Of a stretch of 64,000 nt of DNA, positions 35,663 through 46,943 are shown in pieces. Location: assembly GCA_025093985.1 (NCBI GenBank), contig JACAAK010000010.1, positions 645,501-709,500 of the forward strand, read 5' to 3'. How positions within the stretch are numbered: position 1 is the stretch's first letter; every line of letters starts with the position of its first letter. This DNA is from Calvatia gigantea. Its lineage: Eukaryota; Basidiomycota; Agaricomycetes; Agaricales; Lycoperdaceae. Made by a program: the position numbers and the translations under genes. The notes under the pieces are model-generated. The model did not search any database, had not been told where the DNA came from, and saw nothing but the letters and a program-made list of their open reading frames with translations.

Positions 35663-38231
35663 ATGCCCAAAGGAAAGAAACGTACCCGGACAAAGCACAA
35701 ACTTTCTGATGCCTCCCGACTCTCGAAGAGTACCGCAAAACGCAAGAAATGTGATGACCCCAAAATTACCCGTAACCGTAGCGGTATGGGTTGCAATCGA
35801 TTAAAGACCAATAACGCATAGTGACCCATCGTTTTATTCATAAAGGAACTCCAGCCATGGCAGAAATGCCGGCGACAATCGTACCCGCATTGGAGATATC
35901 GAAAGAGGCTGCTGCACCGAACGAACCGGGTCCCTCGGAGGCATTTCACAATGCACACAATTTCGTTCTTAATAATGTCGTCCTTGGGAACTCGACAACA
36001 AATAATTCGGATACAGAGGGTGAGCCTCAGTTGCCTTTTTGCAAATGTGTTAGTGCTCAGCCGAATACCAGCCATGAGGAAGGTTGCAGAACATATCATA
36101 CAGGGAGCAGAGCACGACTCGAGCGCTCGCGACCCTCCTCCTCGCTGCCAGGAAGATACTCGGAAGACGCTTAAGAACAAGATGAGCATCTGGTTCGAGG
36201 ATGAAAACCCAAAGAAGAAGTTTCTCTGGCTCAATGGTCCCGCAGGCGTTGGCAAGTCCGCTGTCATGCAAACCGCCGCTGAATCCAGGGCAGAAGCAAA
36301 ACGCCTTGCCGCCGCCATCTTCTTCTCCCAGCCGAACGGCCGGTGTGATGCCAATAAGGTCATCCCTACTCTTGCCTACCAGCTGGCGCTCAGTATTCCT
36401 GGTTATCGGCCATATCTTGTCGAACAAGTTACATTCGATCCTCGAGTCTTCACCAAAACCATCCGTGAATTGTTTCGCAAATTCATCATCGAGCCATTTG
36501 CAATCAAGAACACCTATAACGCGGGTCCTACTCGGTGCATCTTGTTGGATGGATTGGATGAATGTGGCTCAAAGGACGACCAGTGCACCATCGTTGCGCT
36601 TATCGCAGAGTTCGTGCTCCAATATCCTGCCATTCCTTTTGTTTGGATTGTCGCAAGTAGGCCGGAGGACCATTTGAAGTGCATGTTCTCAACAACAAAA
36701 GTCGCTGCCAGTCACTGGCAATTATACGTCCCCATTGACGATGATGAAGCCCGCCAGGATGTTGAGCGTTTCTTCCGGACTGGCTTTGAAGAGGTACGGC
36801 AAAAGTATCGTGATGCCACCTCGCCCGATTGGCCCGCTAAGGCAGATTTTCGCAAAGTCACTGACCGTGCCTCGGGCCTCTTCGTCTTCGCATCCACGGT
36901 CAAGCGCTTTTTAGAGGATCCAGATATCGCGGATCCTGTCTCCCAGCTTGAAGCTGTCATCTCCGTCATTGATGGAGTATCCATACCTTTCACGGAAAAT
37001 CCGTTCGCAATCTTGGATGCTTTGTACATGCGGATTGTTGCCAGCATCCACCCCTCCGTGAAAACAAACACAGAACTTCTGATTGGCCATCTCTTGATCA
37101 AAGGAGATACCCTGAAGGTTCCCGCAGCTCGGTTCATGTGTCCTTATACCCTCGTGATAGTCTCCAATTTCCTTGGGTTGCGAATGAACGACGTGTACAG
37201 CGCATTGCGCAAGCTTCATTCCGTGATTTCGATCCCATCTCAAGTTGAAGCACACGAAAAACACATTGGTTTCTTGCATACTTCTTTTGCCGACTTTCTG
37301 AAGGATTCCAGGAGGTCCGGAGGACTTGCCCTTGACCTAGCGGGCCTGAACACCAGGTTATGGAGGTGCTGCCACCGCATTAGGCTTGTGGCCAACCAAG
37401 ATTTCAGTAAGTTAACTTACTTGTACGTACTGTCTTGTATTGATTGGCACTATAGCTCGTCCATTTCCTGATCCACTTGCCTTATCCCTCTCATGGACTC
37501 CTTATAATACTGCGGTACTTGATGATTTTGGAAGACCCATACCGTTTCAACAACTCCTGATATACGAAACATTAAACTATTGGGCCCATTATTTGTTCCC
37601 TAGCATATGTTCGTGTAATCAGGCTGAACCATTCCATGAACACGCTCCAGAAGCAGGTTTCTTAATCCCGCCTCCAGAACGGCTGGGTTTACTCCATAGT
37701 ATTCACTGGAACAAACTTGCCAGTGGTTACTTCTGCGACGAGTCACTCCACCTTAGACTTCTTGTAACCTGGATCTTTCAAAGTTGGGAGGTAAGCTTGT
37801 ATGCACCATTTATTCTTGACTCCACACCCACCTATTTTTCAGGGTCGGGAAAATGGATCGGAAGCTCGTAGGATTGGAAGGCAAATCACTCTTAAGGAGT
37901 TTAACCTTGATCTGATTGACGCCAGTATGGTAAGTTATGAACGAAATCCCCATTTGCACCACATCAAGTTGTACTACGCAGGAGTGGAAAATGTAAGTTT
38001 CATAATCCCTGTCCAATTTAACTGCTCTAAAGCTCTCTGTAGTCATATGCTTGCTTGCCTCCATTTAAACCACTTCAAACTCTATTACGTGATGTAGCAT
38101 TATTGCAAGAACAGAAGCCCTATTTAAAAGTCATTCTTCTAGGCACAGCGCCAGCTGTGGGTGCACTGCTTGCATATCCCGTTTATGACAAGCTTGCATT
38201 CTATTTCTTCCCATTAAAACAGCACCATTAA
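35663..38231 (+). CDS. NACHT-domain STAND protein (NLR-like), complete, 781 aa
   Basis: Six exons: 35663-35783, 35822-36019, 36054-37406, 37456-37790, 37843-37992, 38043-38231 (2346 nt, multiple of three, no internal stop). A Lys/Arg-rich head (KGKKRTRTKHK) precedes FHNAHNFVLNNVVLGN, a motif common at the N-terminus of Agaricomycete NACHT proteins. The NTPase has Walker A GPAGVGKSA (about residue 167), Walker B LLDGLDECG (about residue 270) and the sensor-like VASRPEDH. The C-terminal 300 residues lack WD40, TPR or ankyrin repeats and form a module of FQSWE and VILLG...LAFYFFPL type. Such proteins are thought to act in non-self recognition and regulated cell death in fungi (family knowledge); ligand and effector are unknown. 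It heads a cluster of partial copies. Confidence 0.88.
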
Positions 38232-38502
38232 CTCAAAGAATAAATTTTGATACTGCCCATCCGGGGTGCAAGTGCCCTGTTTTATACCCTATCAACAGCA
38301 ATAGATAAAATTGGTGCTAAAGACAAATAGTGGCGCACCTCGCGATGATAGGAGCGAAGTGCAATTTCTTGGGCCATGCGTGACGGGTCACAGGCATCAC
38401 ACTACGAGGCGTGCCGCCGACCTCAGAGACCCATCTACTTCTAACCTAGGCCATGCCCCCGAAGAGGCCGTCGTAGGCCAGACTTAAATTCTCTTTCTTT
38501 CA
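38232..38502. other. Short spacer between first NACHT gene and duplicated block
   Basis: Contains the polyadenylation region of the first NACHT gene. The duplicated block starts abruptly at 38503. Nothing else recognised. Confidence 0.4.
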
Positions 38503-39510
38503 TTTGATTTATGAAACAGTACCTGATTGGGCGCATTATCTGTTTCCTGGTGCATGTCCATGCATTTCGGGCGATATATTCAACCCACGTGTTCCGGAAG
38601 CGGGTTCTCTGATCCCAGCTTCGGAGCGGCTGGATTTACTCAAAAACCTCCATTGGAACAAGTTCGCCAGTGGATATTTTCAGGATGAATTCCTCCACCT
38701 TGGGCATTTTGTGAACTGGATTTTTCAAAGCTGGGAGGTAAGTGTGTTTTGTTTTGGACATTCGTATTTACAAAGTGACCAGGGGAGTGTCACATATTTT
38801 CGGGGCATGACCTCGCGGGTCTACACTCCCCTCTGCAGTCCACGCTTGGACACGGAGGTCCCCTCTGAGGCCACTTCAGACATCGCCCCGCTACCGTAGT
38901 TTCGACGAAGTTCCCATGCTTCCCGAATGTTGGCTGTCGGACAATCAGCTATTTCTTTCCTTGCCCGCGACCCCCCCCTGACAGTTTGTTTATTGGCGGG
39001 TTGTATTCCTGACACGTTACTCACTTTTGTTTAGGACCATCATGGCCTCCAATGCCTTCGGATAGGGACGGGGATTGCTCTTAAAGATTTTGATCTAAAT
39101 CTCGTAGACACCAGCATGGTAGCATATGAGCGAAAACCACCTCCGGAGCGGGTCAAGTTGTATTACTCAGGGCCAGAAAAGGCAGGTGTGGCTCGGCACA
39201 CTACTTCATCCTAAGCTAAATTATTTTGCAGTCATATGGTCAGATACGCTGGTTCTCGTCATTTCATGTTTTACTCTCCGACATGGCGCTGTTGAAGCAA
39301 AAGGAACCGAACTTCAGGGTTATCCTTCTTGGTGGCGAGCGACCAGGAAGTGCCCTTCTGGCATATCCATTGGGCAGTAGGCTCGCCTTTTATTTTTTCC
39401 CATTGAAGCGGGATGAGGAGAAATGTGTGTTTTTGTGCGAGCATTCGTCTAATGTCAAAATTGATCCCAAAATCGACTTGAGAAGAGAGCGAATTTGGGG
39501 TAGGGGATAA
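38503..39510 (+). pseudogene. NACHT protein, C-terminal fragment (copy 2)
   Basis: Only the last exons of the gene are here. The fragment starts at YETVPDWAHYLFPGACP with no NTPase. The exon ends at FQSWE (38737). A long intron (38738-39034) replaces the 52-nt intron of the complete gene, then IALKDFDLNLVDTSMVAYERKPPPERVKLYYSG, and SYGQIRWFSSFHVLLSDMALLKQ to LAFYFFPL. The reading frame runs past the stop position of the complete gene to 39510. The last intron would need a GC donor (AAG|GCAGGT). Without a P-loop or start codon it is presumably a relic of duplication. Confidence 0.8.
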
Positions 39511-39956
39511 TAAAGTAGTGGCAGGGCGATCGCAAGTGCAAGACAGTGGGGCGATACGGAGTGAGGACCGGGATGGGAAGCAAATAGACAAGTAAATAGA
39601 GATAAGGCGACCTTGAGGACTGATGAGGGTGTAGATTGGGGGAAGATGTTTGGATGGTCATAGTTTATGGCGCCCCCTTGCACTCCGGGTTTTGGGATGG
39701 CAGTATAATTTCGCATGATGTAAAATGTGCTCAAAGAGTTAGACCTGGCAAAAAAAAAAAAGAAGGAATGAAAAGGATACATAGAGCTATAACAGTGGGA
39801 TACCGAAATGTGGGGCAAGCGTAGAAGGTGGAGAATCGGAAACGGGGGGCGAGAAAAGGAGAGGCGCGCACTGAGTTGCTCCATGTTGTTGAAGTCCGGA
39901 ACTACTCCCCGGGGACGGAAATTTTTAGTGCGGGGTGCGTGGTATGTGAGGAACCA
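38503..39956. repeat. Segmental duplication block A, copy 1
   Basis: Near-identical to 42291-43745 (offset 3788, then 3789 after a one-base difference in a C run near 38970). The left edge falls inside a NACHT exon: before 38503 the sequence is unrelated, whereas the other copy continues in frame. The block carries the NACHT 3' end and about 0.5 kb beyond it. Confidence 0.93.
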
Positions 39957-41551
39957 TGCACGCCGGGTTGTTAGGTGGTGAGGGTGGTAGACGTTGAAGG
40001 CAATGGGAGGGGTAACGAGCCGTGTTTGAAATACTAGTCGGTATGACCTCCATAACGCAACAAAGGCCAACTGCCATATGTTCTATCACCATCAAAAGAT
40101 ACACTATGCGGTCTTCAACCGATGACATGGGTTTCGCAACGGCAAACCACGTTATGACTGTCCTTGGCGAATTTCAGGACAGAATCAATTCGCTTCAAAG
40201 AGAATCTGGACTGCGCCAAGGTCGATTTAAGGCTTGTAGATCTCAGAGACAAGGACAACCAGCCCCCCTTCCCCCCTGAGTTGCTCCTCTAAACCAGCCA
40301 TTTCCCTCATGAGCTGCAGATGATCATCACTCCTGAATAATGGCCGTTCCCCTTTGGATAGGCCTTCGATGGCTCGATTTACAGAGGCTCGTCCAATACT
40401 CCCACCGGGGCGAGAACCGCTTTCGTTGCCGTGCACCACAGCCGCGGTGATAGTGCTATAGGCATGATTTTCATGGATGGCAAGGATACGAAACAGCAAC
40501 GCTGGTCGGGAGGTTTCGAGCGCGTCCATCCAGTGAGTAACTTGACTTTTCGTACTGCACCTCTCCAAAGTGCACGTCTCTTGTGAACCTCCCGCCGGGA
40601 GAATGTCATAACTTGCTTCCACTAGCTTATCCTCCGCCTCGTAGAACACCAAACCCCATCGTATCGCAGACCCAGCGGAATCCCCTCTGATCAGGATAGC
40701 GACGTCGTGGACAGATAAAATAGGTGATGTCGAAACCGCTGAACACTTCGGAGCGTTGGCCTTTATCATGAGTGAGGGGCGCCCAACAAAATTGGGGTGT
40801 TCGTTTGAATGGTGGTAAGCCAGGGCATCCACTACCTTATATAATTTCGCGCTGTGAGCCAACCACAATTCAGGAACTGGACACAGGGGTCCAGCCGAAT
40901 TCTACCTACTCTGCATTCACTCTCAAAATGTGGCACGTATCTCCGTAATGTACGGACGCGATCTCACCCTTGAGTATAGATTCCCCTTTCATGGGTGCAG
41001 GGGTGTGTGTGCGGAGGATCAGGCCTCGTTCAATTCATAGACGATTAAGTGTGCTGGCAGGTCCAAGAGTGGTCAAATCGGACTAAAGTGCGGCATTTTT
41101 CAATCTGGGTACCCAAGAGACACGGAGGCGCGGCCGTGTGTTGGAATAGGTGGGCACGCAGTGGCCGTGGAGTAAGGATTGGGTCAAAAGGTATTCGGTC
41201 TGTTGAGTGTCTTCTCACCGCAACCGGAATGCCACGGGCGTTCGGTGGGACAATGGAGAAATCTCGTTGTGAACCGACCGAGTACGAAGATATGAACCAG
41301 AGGTGATAAAGATCCCGATTTCACGATTGGCGTTTTCATTCTTCCGATGCAAGTTGCTGCAAATTTGCGACAAAACGGAGGTGGGGAAAGTTGCCAGTGC
41401 GTGGGTGTCAAGGTGTGAGTCTGATCCGGTCAAATGATAGGCGCTTATGCAATATGGTCCAGTCTCCGAGAATGAGCCACCGAATACTGGAGACGATTTT
41501 CTTCCCGATTTGAAGCATCACCCAGATATCTACTCCCGAGTGGTGCAACCA
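39678..41551. repeat. Segmental duplication block B, copy 1
   Basis: Identical, as far as I compared, to 46944-48817 (constant offset 7266). It overlaps block A over 39678-39956, and that overlap is present a third time at 43467-43745. The right edge at 41551 is exactly where truncated NACHT copy 3 begins. Confidence 0.93.
40227..40868 (-). CDS. Small unknown protein, family X, copy 1 (up to 213 aa)
   Basis: Single open frame on the strand opposite the NACHT genes. It is a paralogue of 45772-45233: shared positions include VAILIRG/VVLIKCG, the pattern W-x-L-x-FY, KLVEASY/YLVEASY, a W-x-D-x-LE segment, RILAI/RIPAI, GRASVNRA/GKASVGRA, and KGERPL/GGERPL followed by HLQL/YLQL. The conserved core starts about residue 48, so the true start may be the Met at about residue 33. 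No signal peptide or membrane segment. The opening part faintly recalls NlpC/LRAT-like folds, but no Cys-His catalytic pair is conserved between paralogues. No family known to me fits. Confidence 0.6.
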   Translation of the reverse strand: MWLAHSAKLYKVVDALAYHHSNEHPNFVGRPSLMIKANAPKCSAVSTSPILSVHDVAILIRGDSAGSAIRWGLVFYEAEDKLVEASYDILPAGGSQETCTLERCSTKSQVTHWMDALETSRPALLFRILAIHENHAYSTITAAVVHGNESGSRPGGSIGRASVNRAIEGLSKGERPLFRSDDHLQLMREMAGLEEQLRGEGGLVVLVSEIYKP

Positions 41552-43300
41552 GGAAGATTGGCCTGCTAAGGATGATTTCTCCAAAATCACTGATCGCGCT
41601 TCAGGTCTTTTTGTGTTTGCATCCACGGTCAAGCGCTTTTTGGAGGATCCTGATCTTGCGGATCCTGTTTCCCAACTAGAAGCAGTTATTGCCGTCATCG
41701 ACGGAATATCTACCCCTTTTGTGGAGAATCCGTTTGCGACGCTGGATGCTTTGTACATGCGCATAGTTGCTAGTATCCCTCCCTCTGTCAGATCGACAGT
41801 AGAACTTCTGCTTGGTCACCTTCTGATTCGAGGGGACACCCTCAAAATTCCAGCGTTCAGAGTCACGATTCCTTACACCCTTGTCGTTGTTTCCAACATT
41901 TTAGGGTTGCGAAAGAATGACGTTTACGGCGCATTGCGCAAACTCCATTCCGTACTATCTATCCCAGGTCAAGACGAAGCCCACGACAAACACATCGGTT
42001 TTTTACATGCATCATTTTCCAACTTCCTCAAGGATCCCAAGAGAGCGGGAGAATTCGCTTTTAATCTAATGGATCTGAACACCAAGCTGTGGAAGTGCTG
42101 CCATAGAATCATGCTTCAAGCAAACAGTGATCCTGGTAAGCTGGTATTGTCACATGTTCACTTGTCAGCCCTTTGATAACTGACGCGTAGGTCGGCCGTT
42201 TCCTGACCCTTTTGCTATATTCCTGTCATGGAGTCCTAACATAAGCTTCATCTCCGACGCATTCATGAATCCCATGCCATTCCAGCAGATTTTGATTTAT
42301 GAAACAGTACCTGATTGGGCGCATTATCTGTTTCCTGGTGCATGTCCATGCATTTCGGGCGATATATTCAACCCACGTGTTCCGGAAGCGGGTTCTCTGA
42401 TCCCAGCTTCGGAGCGGCTGGATTTACTCAAAAACCTCCATTGGAACAAGTTCGCCAGTGGATATTTTCAGGATGAATTCCTCCACCTTGGGCATTTTGT
42501 GAACTGGATTTTTCAAAGCTGGGAGGTAAGTGTGTTTTGTTTTGGACATTCGTATTTACAAAGTGACCAGGGGAGTGTCACATATTTTCGGGGCATGACC
42601 TCGCGGGTCTACACTCCCCTCTGCAGTCCACGCTTGGACACGGAGGTCCCCTCTGAGGCCACTTCAGACATCGCCCCGCTACCGTAGTTTCGACGAAGTT
42701 CCCATGCTTCCCGAATGTTGGCTGTCGGACAATCAGCTATTTCTTTCCTTGCCCGCGACCCCCCCCCTGACAGTTTGTTTATTGGCGGGTTGTATTCCTG
42801 ACACGTTACTCACTTTTGTTTAGGACCATCATGGCCTCCAATGCCTTCGGATAGGGACGGGGATTGCTCTTAAAGATTTTGATCTAAATCTCGTAGACAC
42901 CAGCATGGTAGCATATGAGCGAAAACCACCTCCGGAGCGGGTCAAGTTGTATTACTCAGGGCCAGAAAAGGCAGGTGTGGCTCGGCACACTACTTCATCC
43001 TAAGCTAAATTATTTTGCAGTCATATGGTCAGATACGCTGGTTCTCGTCATTTCATGTTTTACTCTCCGACATGGCGCTGTTGAAGCAAAAGGAACCGAA
43101 CTTCAGGGTTATCCTTCTTGGTGGCGAGCGACCAGGAAGTGCCCTTCTGGCATATCCATTGGGCAGTAGGCTCGCCTTTTATTTTTTCCCATTGAAGCGG
43201 GATGAGGAGAAATGTGTGTTTTTGTGCGAGCATTCGTCTAATGTCAAAATTGATCCCAAAATCGACTTGAGAAGAGAGCGAATTTGGGGTAGGGGATAAT
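41552..43300 (+). pseudogene. NACHT protein, N-terminally truncated (copy 3)
   Basis: Begins abruptly at 41552 with DWPAKDDFSKITDRASGLFVFASTV, equivalent to the sequence near 36826 of the complete gene, so the head and the entire P-loop and Walker B half are missing. The rest keeps the exon structure: a large exon to about 42136, then RPFPDPFAIFLSWSP (from 42192) running into YETVPDWAHYLF, and the same long intron and last exons as copy 2 (about 42525-43300). Protein identity to the complete gene is high but clearly not complete. The junction coincides with the right end of block B. Confidence 0.85.
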
Positions 43301-43745
43301 AAAGTAGTGGCAGGGCGATCGCAAGTGCAAGACAGTGGGGCGATACGGAGTGAGGACCGGGATGGGAAGCAAATAGACAAGTAAATAGAGATAAGGCGAC
43401 CTTGAGGACTGATGAGGGTGTAGATTGGGGGAAGATGTTTGGATGGTCATAGTTTATGGCGCCCCCTTGCACTCCGGGTTTTGGGATGGCAGTATAATTT
43501 CGCATGATGTAAAATGTGCTCAAAGAGTTAGACCTGGCAAAAAAAAAAAAGAAGGAATGAAAAGGATACATAGAGCTATAACAGTGGGATACCGAAATGT
43601 GGGGCAAGCGTAGAAGGTGGAGAATCGGAAACGGGGGGCGAGAAAAGGAGAGGCGCGCACTGAGTTGCTCCATGTTGTTGAAGTCCGGAACTACTCCCCG
43701 GGGACGGAAATTTTTAGTGCGGGGTGCGTGGTATGTGAGGAACCA
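42291..43745. repeat. Segmental duplication block A, copy 2
   Basis: Near-identical to 38503-39956. In this copy the left edge lies inside a continuous NACHT exon, so this looks like the parental arrangement and 38503-39956 the derived copy. Confidence 0.93.
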
Positions 43746-45232
43746 GACGTGGGGTGTCGAAATCTTATACAAGTGCATTATGAGTTACGGCTTGACTAGG
43801 TGAAATATTGTCAACTACCCAACAAGACAACAAGGGGATATGTTAAAAACCTGTGAAAAACCGGGTACCCCAACACAGGTCTTCGGATCATCAAAGTTCT
43901 TGTCCGGGACTATATATATCAGGATAGTGATATTCTCAACGAAATCGAAGATCACATATATCGGACTAAGCCTATTATAGAACATATAAGGAGTATACAA
44001 CAAATGGATCATCGACATGTTCATACAATTTCATAGTGTCAAGATTCAAGTTTAACAGCCTCCTTGTCATCATGACTGGTTGGGAGACACCCCGGCATCT
44101 GAACCTCAGCATTTATCACAGCCGAGGTCTGATTGTGCAGTACTAGATTATCCATTATACACTCCCTCTCTTGATATGGATACCTAACACTACTAAAACA
44201 CGAAGATAACAGATACAGCAACCAGGCATTGATAACAGAACGGACAGGGCCAACCGCTTTTGGGGGCTAGCCATCTCGCCGCCAGGGGCAACGCGACGGC
44301 TGTGCGGTTGGTGGGCGACCCGTCTGCATTCCCCCTTCGGCTCACAACCATGGCCATCGGGGACCTTTTCCGGCTCCCGATTGTTCATCCCCCAAAACCA
44401 TGCGCAACGTCCACTAATCACCTTAGCCTCCTCCCTCATAAGGCAGCGCAAGATAATATGTAAGCATTTGGTTAGTCATACCATTAACTGTCCGTGGTTC
44501 AAATGAGCCCTCAGTTCGGATGGTCACATCAATCACAATACTTTTTTTGGTGGAGCTTTAATAACCTCCGACAGCTGATTGACCAGCCCTTGCACAAGTT
44601 GCATTTGCCCGCGCTTTCGCAGGGATCAGCTTCTTTGGTCGGCTTGGACAGCTTAGAGTTTCTTTAAATCACTAGTTGTTTTGAAGTCAGGGTGAAGAAT
44701 GACGAGTGACTGGTTGCGACCAAATCAACAACGTGATCCCATTCCGAGCTCGCATGATGGAGAGTGACTTTGACCCCTATTGTTGCTCTCTCTTCAGCTG
44801 TTCCATGGCTTATATGAAAATTTGCGCACAATAAATGGAACATGTACTGGACATAACACACTACTTTTGGTAACCTACGGTGAAGTGTGGTGTGAGATAC
44901 AAGATATTCATCCGAGCTTCAGGTACGGGTGGTCAATGGTATGGAGTTGACGCAAGGTGATGGATTTGGGCGAGTGGGTCCTTCGTATGAATGCGGAGAG
45001 CTGGTGTGGCTAAGGTCTGGACATGCCCCCGTGCTACACCCTTGTAGTCAAAATTGATTCGGGTTTCGACAAGATATTTTCGTCGAGTCAGGGGGTCGGA
45101 ACCAAGGGAGAGATAAAACGAGGAGGTTGGCGAATCAGAGCGGCTGAGGGGAAACGGTTGTGATTATACCCCGAGCACACCCCTAACCGCGACCACAGAG
45201 TAGTATGGCTCAGTTTACAAGGTACCACCGAG
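43746..45232. other. Spacer in the NACHT cluster
   Basis: About 1.5 kb, AT-richer at 43.8-44.2 kb. Frames such as 44451-44155 (minus) have no recognised domain. No LTR of the two families seen here. Confidence 0.4.
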
Positions 45233-45772
45233 CTACCCCGTAAGCACGTTGGAGCATATGTCAACGATACCAGCCGCTTTTCCCCCCAGTAATTCCTGCT
45301 CCCAACGATCCAGTTCTTTTATGAGTTGTAAATAATGTCTAATTTCGATCAGTGGCCGTTCACCGCCAGTTAAGCTCAGAAGAGCCCGGCCAACGGAGGC
45401 TTTTCCAGTTTTCCCGTTGTATCCACCATTCTTTCCGCTGCTCTTCTTCGCCACAATTTCTATGGTGGTAGCGGCGTTGCTGCTGGCGATTGCAGGAATG
45501 CGACATGCTAACACCGGTCCGTGATACTCAAGCCCGTCCTTCCATCCCCGAATGCCTGATACTGTGTTCCACGTGCGCCAACTACATTCTTCCTCCCCCC
45601 GGGACGGATAATAAGATGCCTCTACCAGATAATTGTTTGTTGCATAAAATGCCAAACACCAATGGGTCTCGTTTGTCTTGAGGCCGCATTTAATCAAGAC
45701 GACGAAGTCACCGGGCGATAGCTCAGATATCGAGAGCGACGATGGGGTTGGAGTATTGGCGGGAGAAGCCAT
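45233..45772 (-). CDS. Small unknown protein, family X, copy 2 (179 aa)
   Basis: Starts MASPANTPTPSSLSISELSPGDF and ends CSNVLTG. A diverged paralogue of 40868-40227 (see that entry for shared motifs), which argues strongly that the frame is coding: the two proteins align over nearly all of this shorter copy although the DNA has diverged. Hydrophilic, with no signal peptide or helix for a membrane. The C-terminal part (HYLQLIKELDRWEQELL) looks like an amphipathic helix. Like the other copies it runs against the NACHT genes. Confidence 0.7.
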   Translation of the reverse strand: MASPANTPTPSSLSISELSPGDFVVLIKCGLKTNETHWCLAFYATNNYLVEASYYPSRGEEECSWRTWNTVSGIRGWKDGLEYHGPVLACRIPAIASSNAATTIEIVAKKSSGKNGGYNGKTGKASVGRALLSLTGGERPLIEIRHYLQLIKELDRWEQELLGGKAAGIVDICSNVLTG

Positions 45773-46943
45773 CGAGTATCGGACATAGAATGCAGTTTTT
45801 CAAGCCGTTGTAAGTGAGACATCGACCTCTTACTCATGCCCATTTTATATGATTGGACCTGTGACCAGTAAAAGTGAAGGATCTTGGGTGGAGTATGCCC
45901 AGTTTCACTTACACCATACCCACCGCCAAGATGCTGCGTGATCTCGCGACACATCCATGATCGAAATTGCATTTCTCTGTCAGATCGAGGGGTCTTCCCC
46001 CACGCTTGGACATGGGAGTGCGTGCGGAAAATTCAAGCTGGTTTAAGCTGGGGGTCGTGGGGGGTCACGATGGTTCTATGAATACTGGCAAAAGGCTTCA
46101 TGACAAAAGGTCATTTCGTGTTCCGGGAACCAATATCGCGCGTGTCTTGGGATGTACGGCACACGAACTGTGCCAAAAAGTGTCGGTCCTGTCCTGGAAA
46201 GCGTGCCGGGAAAAAAAGGGAGAAAGTCCTCGTGGCCTTGGTCACGAAAGGTTTCCTAAATAAAGTGCCTGTTCGCACAGCCAGAATGCCACAAACGTTT
46301 TGACGACAAACAATAAGAGAATTTTGGGAAATTTGCGTCGCGAGCCGGTTGGACACCGAAATTCGATACAGCAGATGGGGATTCCGCTTGCTCACAGATT
46401 GCTTTGCATTGCCTTTGCTCCTGCTCCTTCCTCGGGGGTCTAGGCCCTGGGCTCCTGTGTTTTCACTATATCTCAAAGCGTGATGTAGCTATTTAGTCCC
46501 AACGATTGGATTTTTCTTTCCCGTCGGATTACCAGCTGGGCTCTTACAGCGTCATCCCACAGTGCTGTCCCTGGCCATTGGTAATCTTTTAAATGAACTG
46601 ACTGATGCGTAGCAATCCCTATCCGACGCTCCATTTCAGATTTATCACTTTTGGCAAGGAGCAGATTTCGCTCAGATCAGCCCAGTTCGAGAGATGGTGG
46701 GATTTAAAAATATCGCAACCCGACTTGGGCGCACGCTTAACAAAGGAACTGGACAAAAGACGTGGGATCACCGAGAGTGAAGCGGATGTGGAAAGTATTG
46801 GGGAGGTGCGCCAAAATGATGCCGACTTAAAGAAAGAATGGAGTGAGGGGAAAAAATGTGTGAAAGAATTGGGGAAATGGAGATTGAGAATGGGAAGTAG
46901 CCCTTGGACTTCTTTAAGAAGATGAACATAGTTTACGGCGCCG
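45773..46943. other. Spacer between family X copies
   Basis: No supported gene. A plus-strand frame at 46605-46925 encodes a charged segment, possibly chance. The right edge near 46944 is the left border of block B copy 2. Confidence 0.4.

Noticed and set aside
39390..40070. A 226-codon minus-strand frame found in three copies in the NACHT cluster.
   Set aside because: It runs antisense over NACHT 3' exons and a poly-A/poly-T run. Repetition is explained by the duplicated blocks, and composition (Phe, Ser, His, Pro) looks non-coding.
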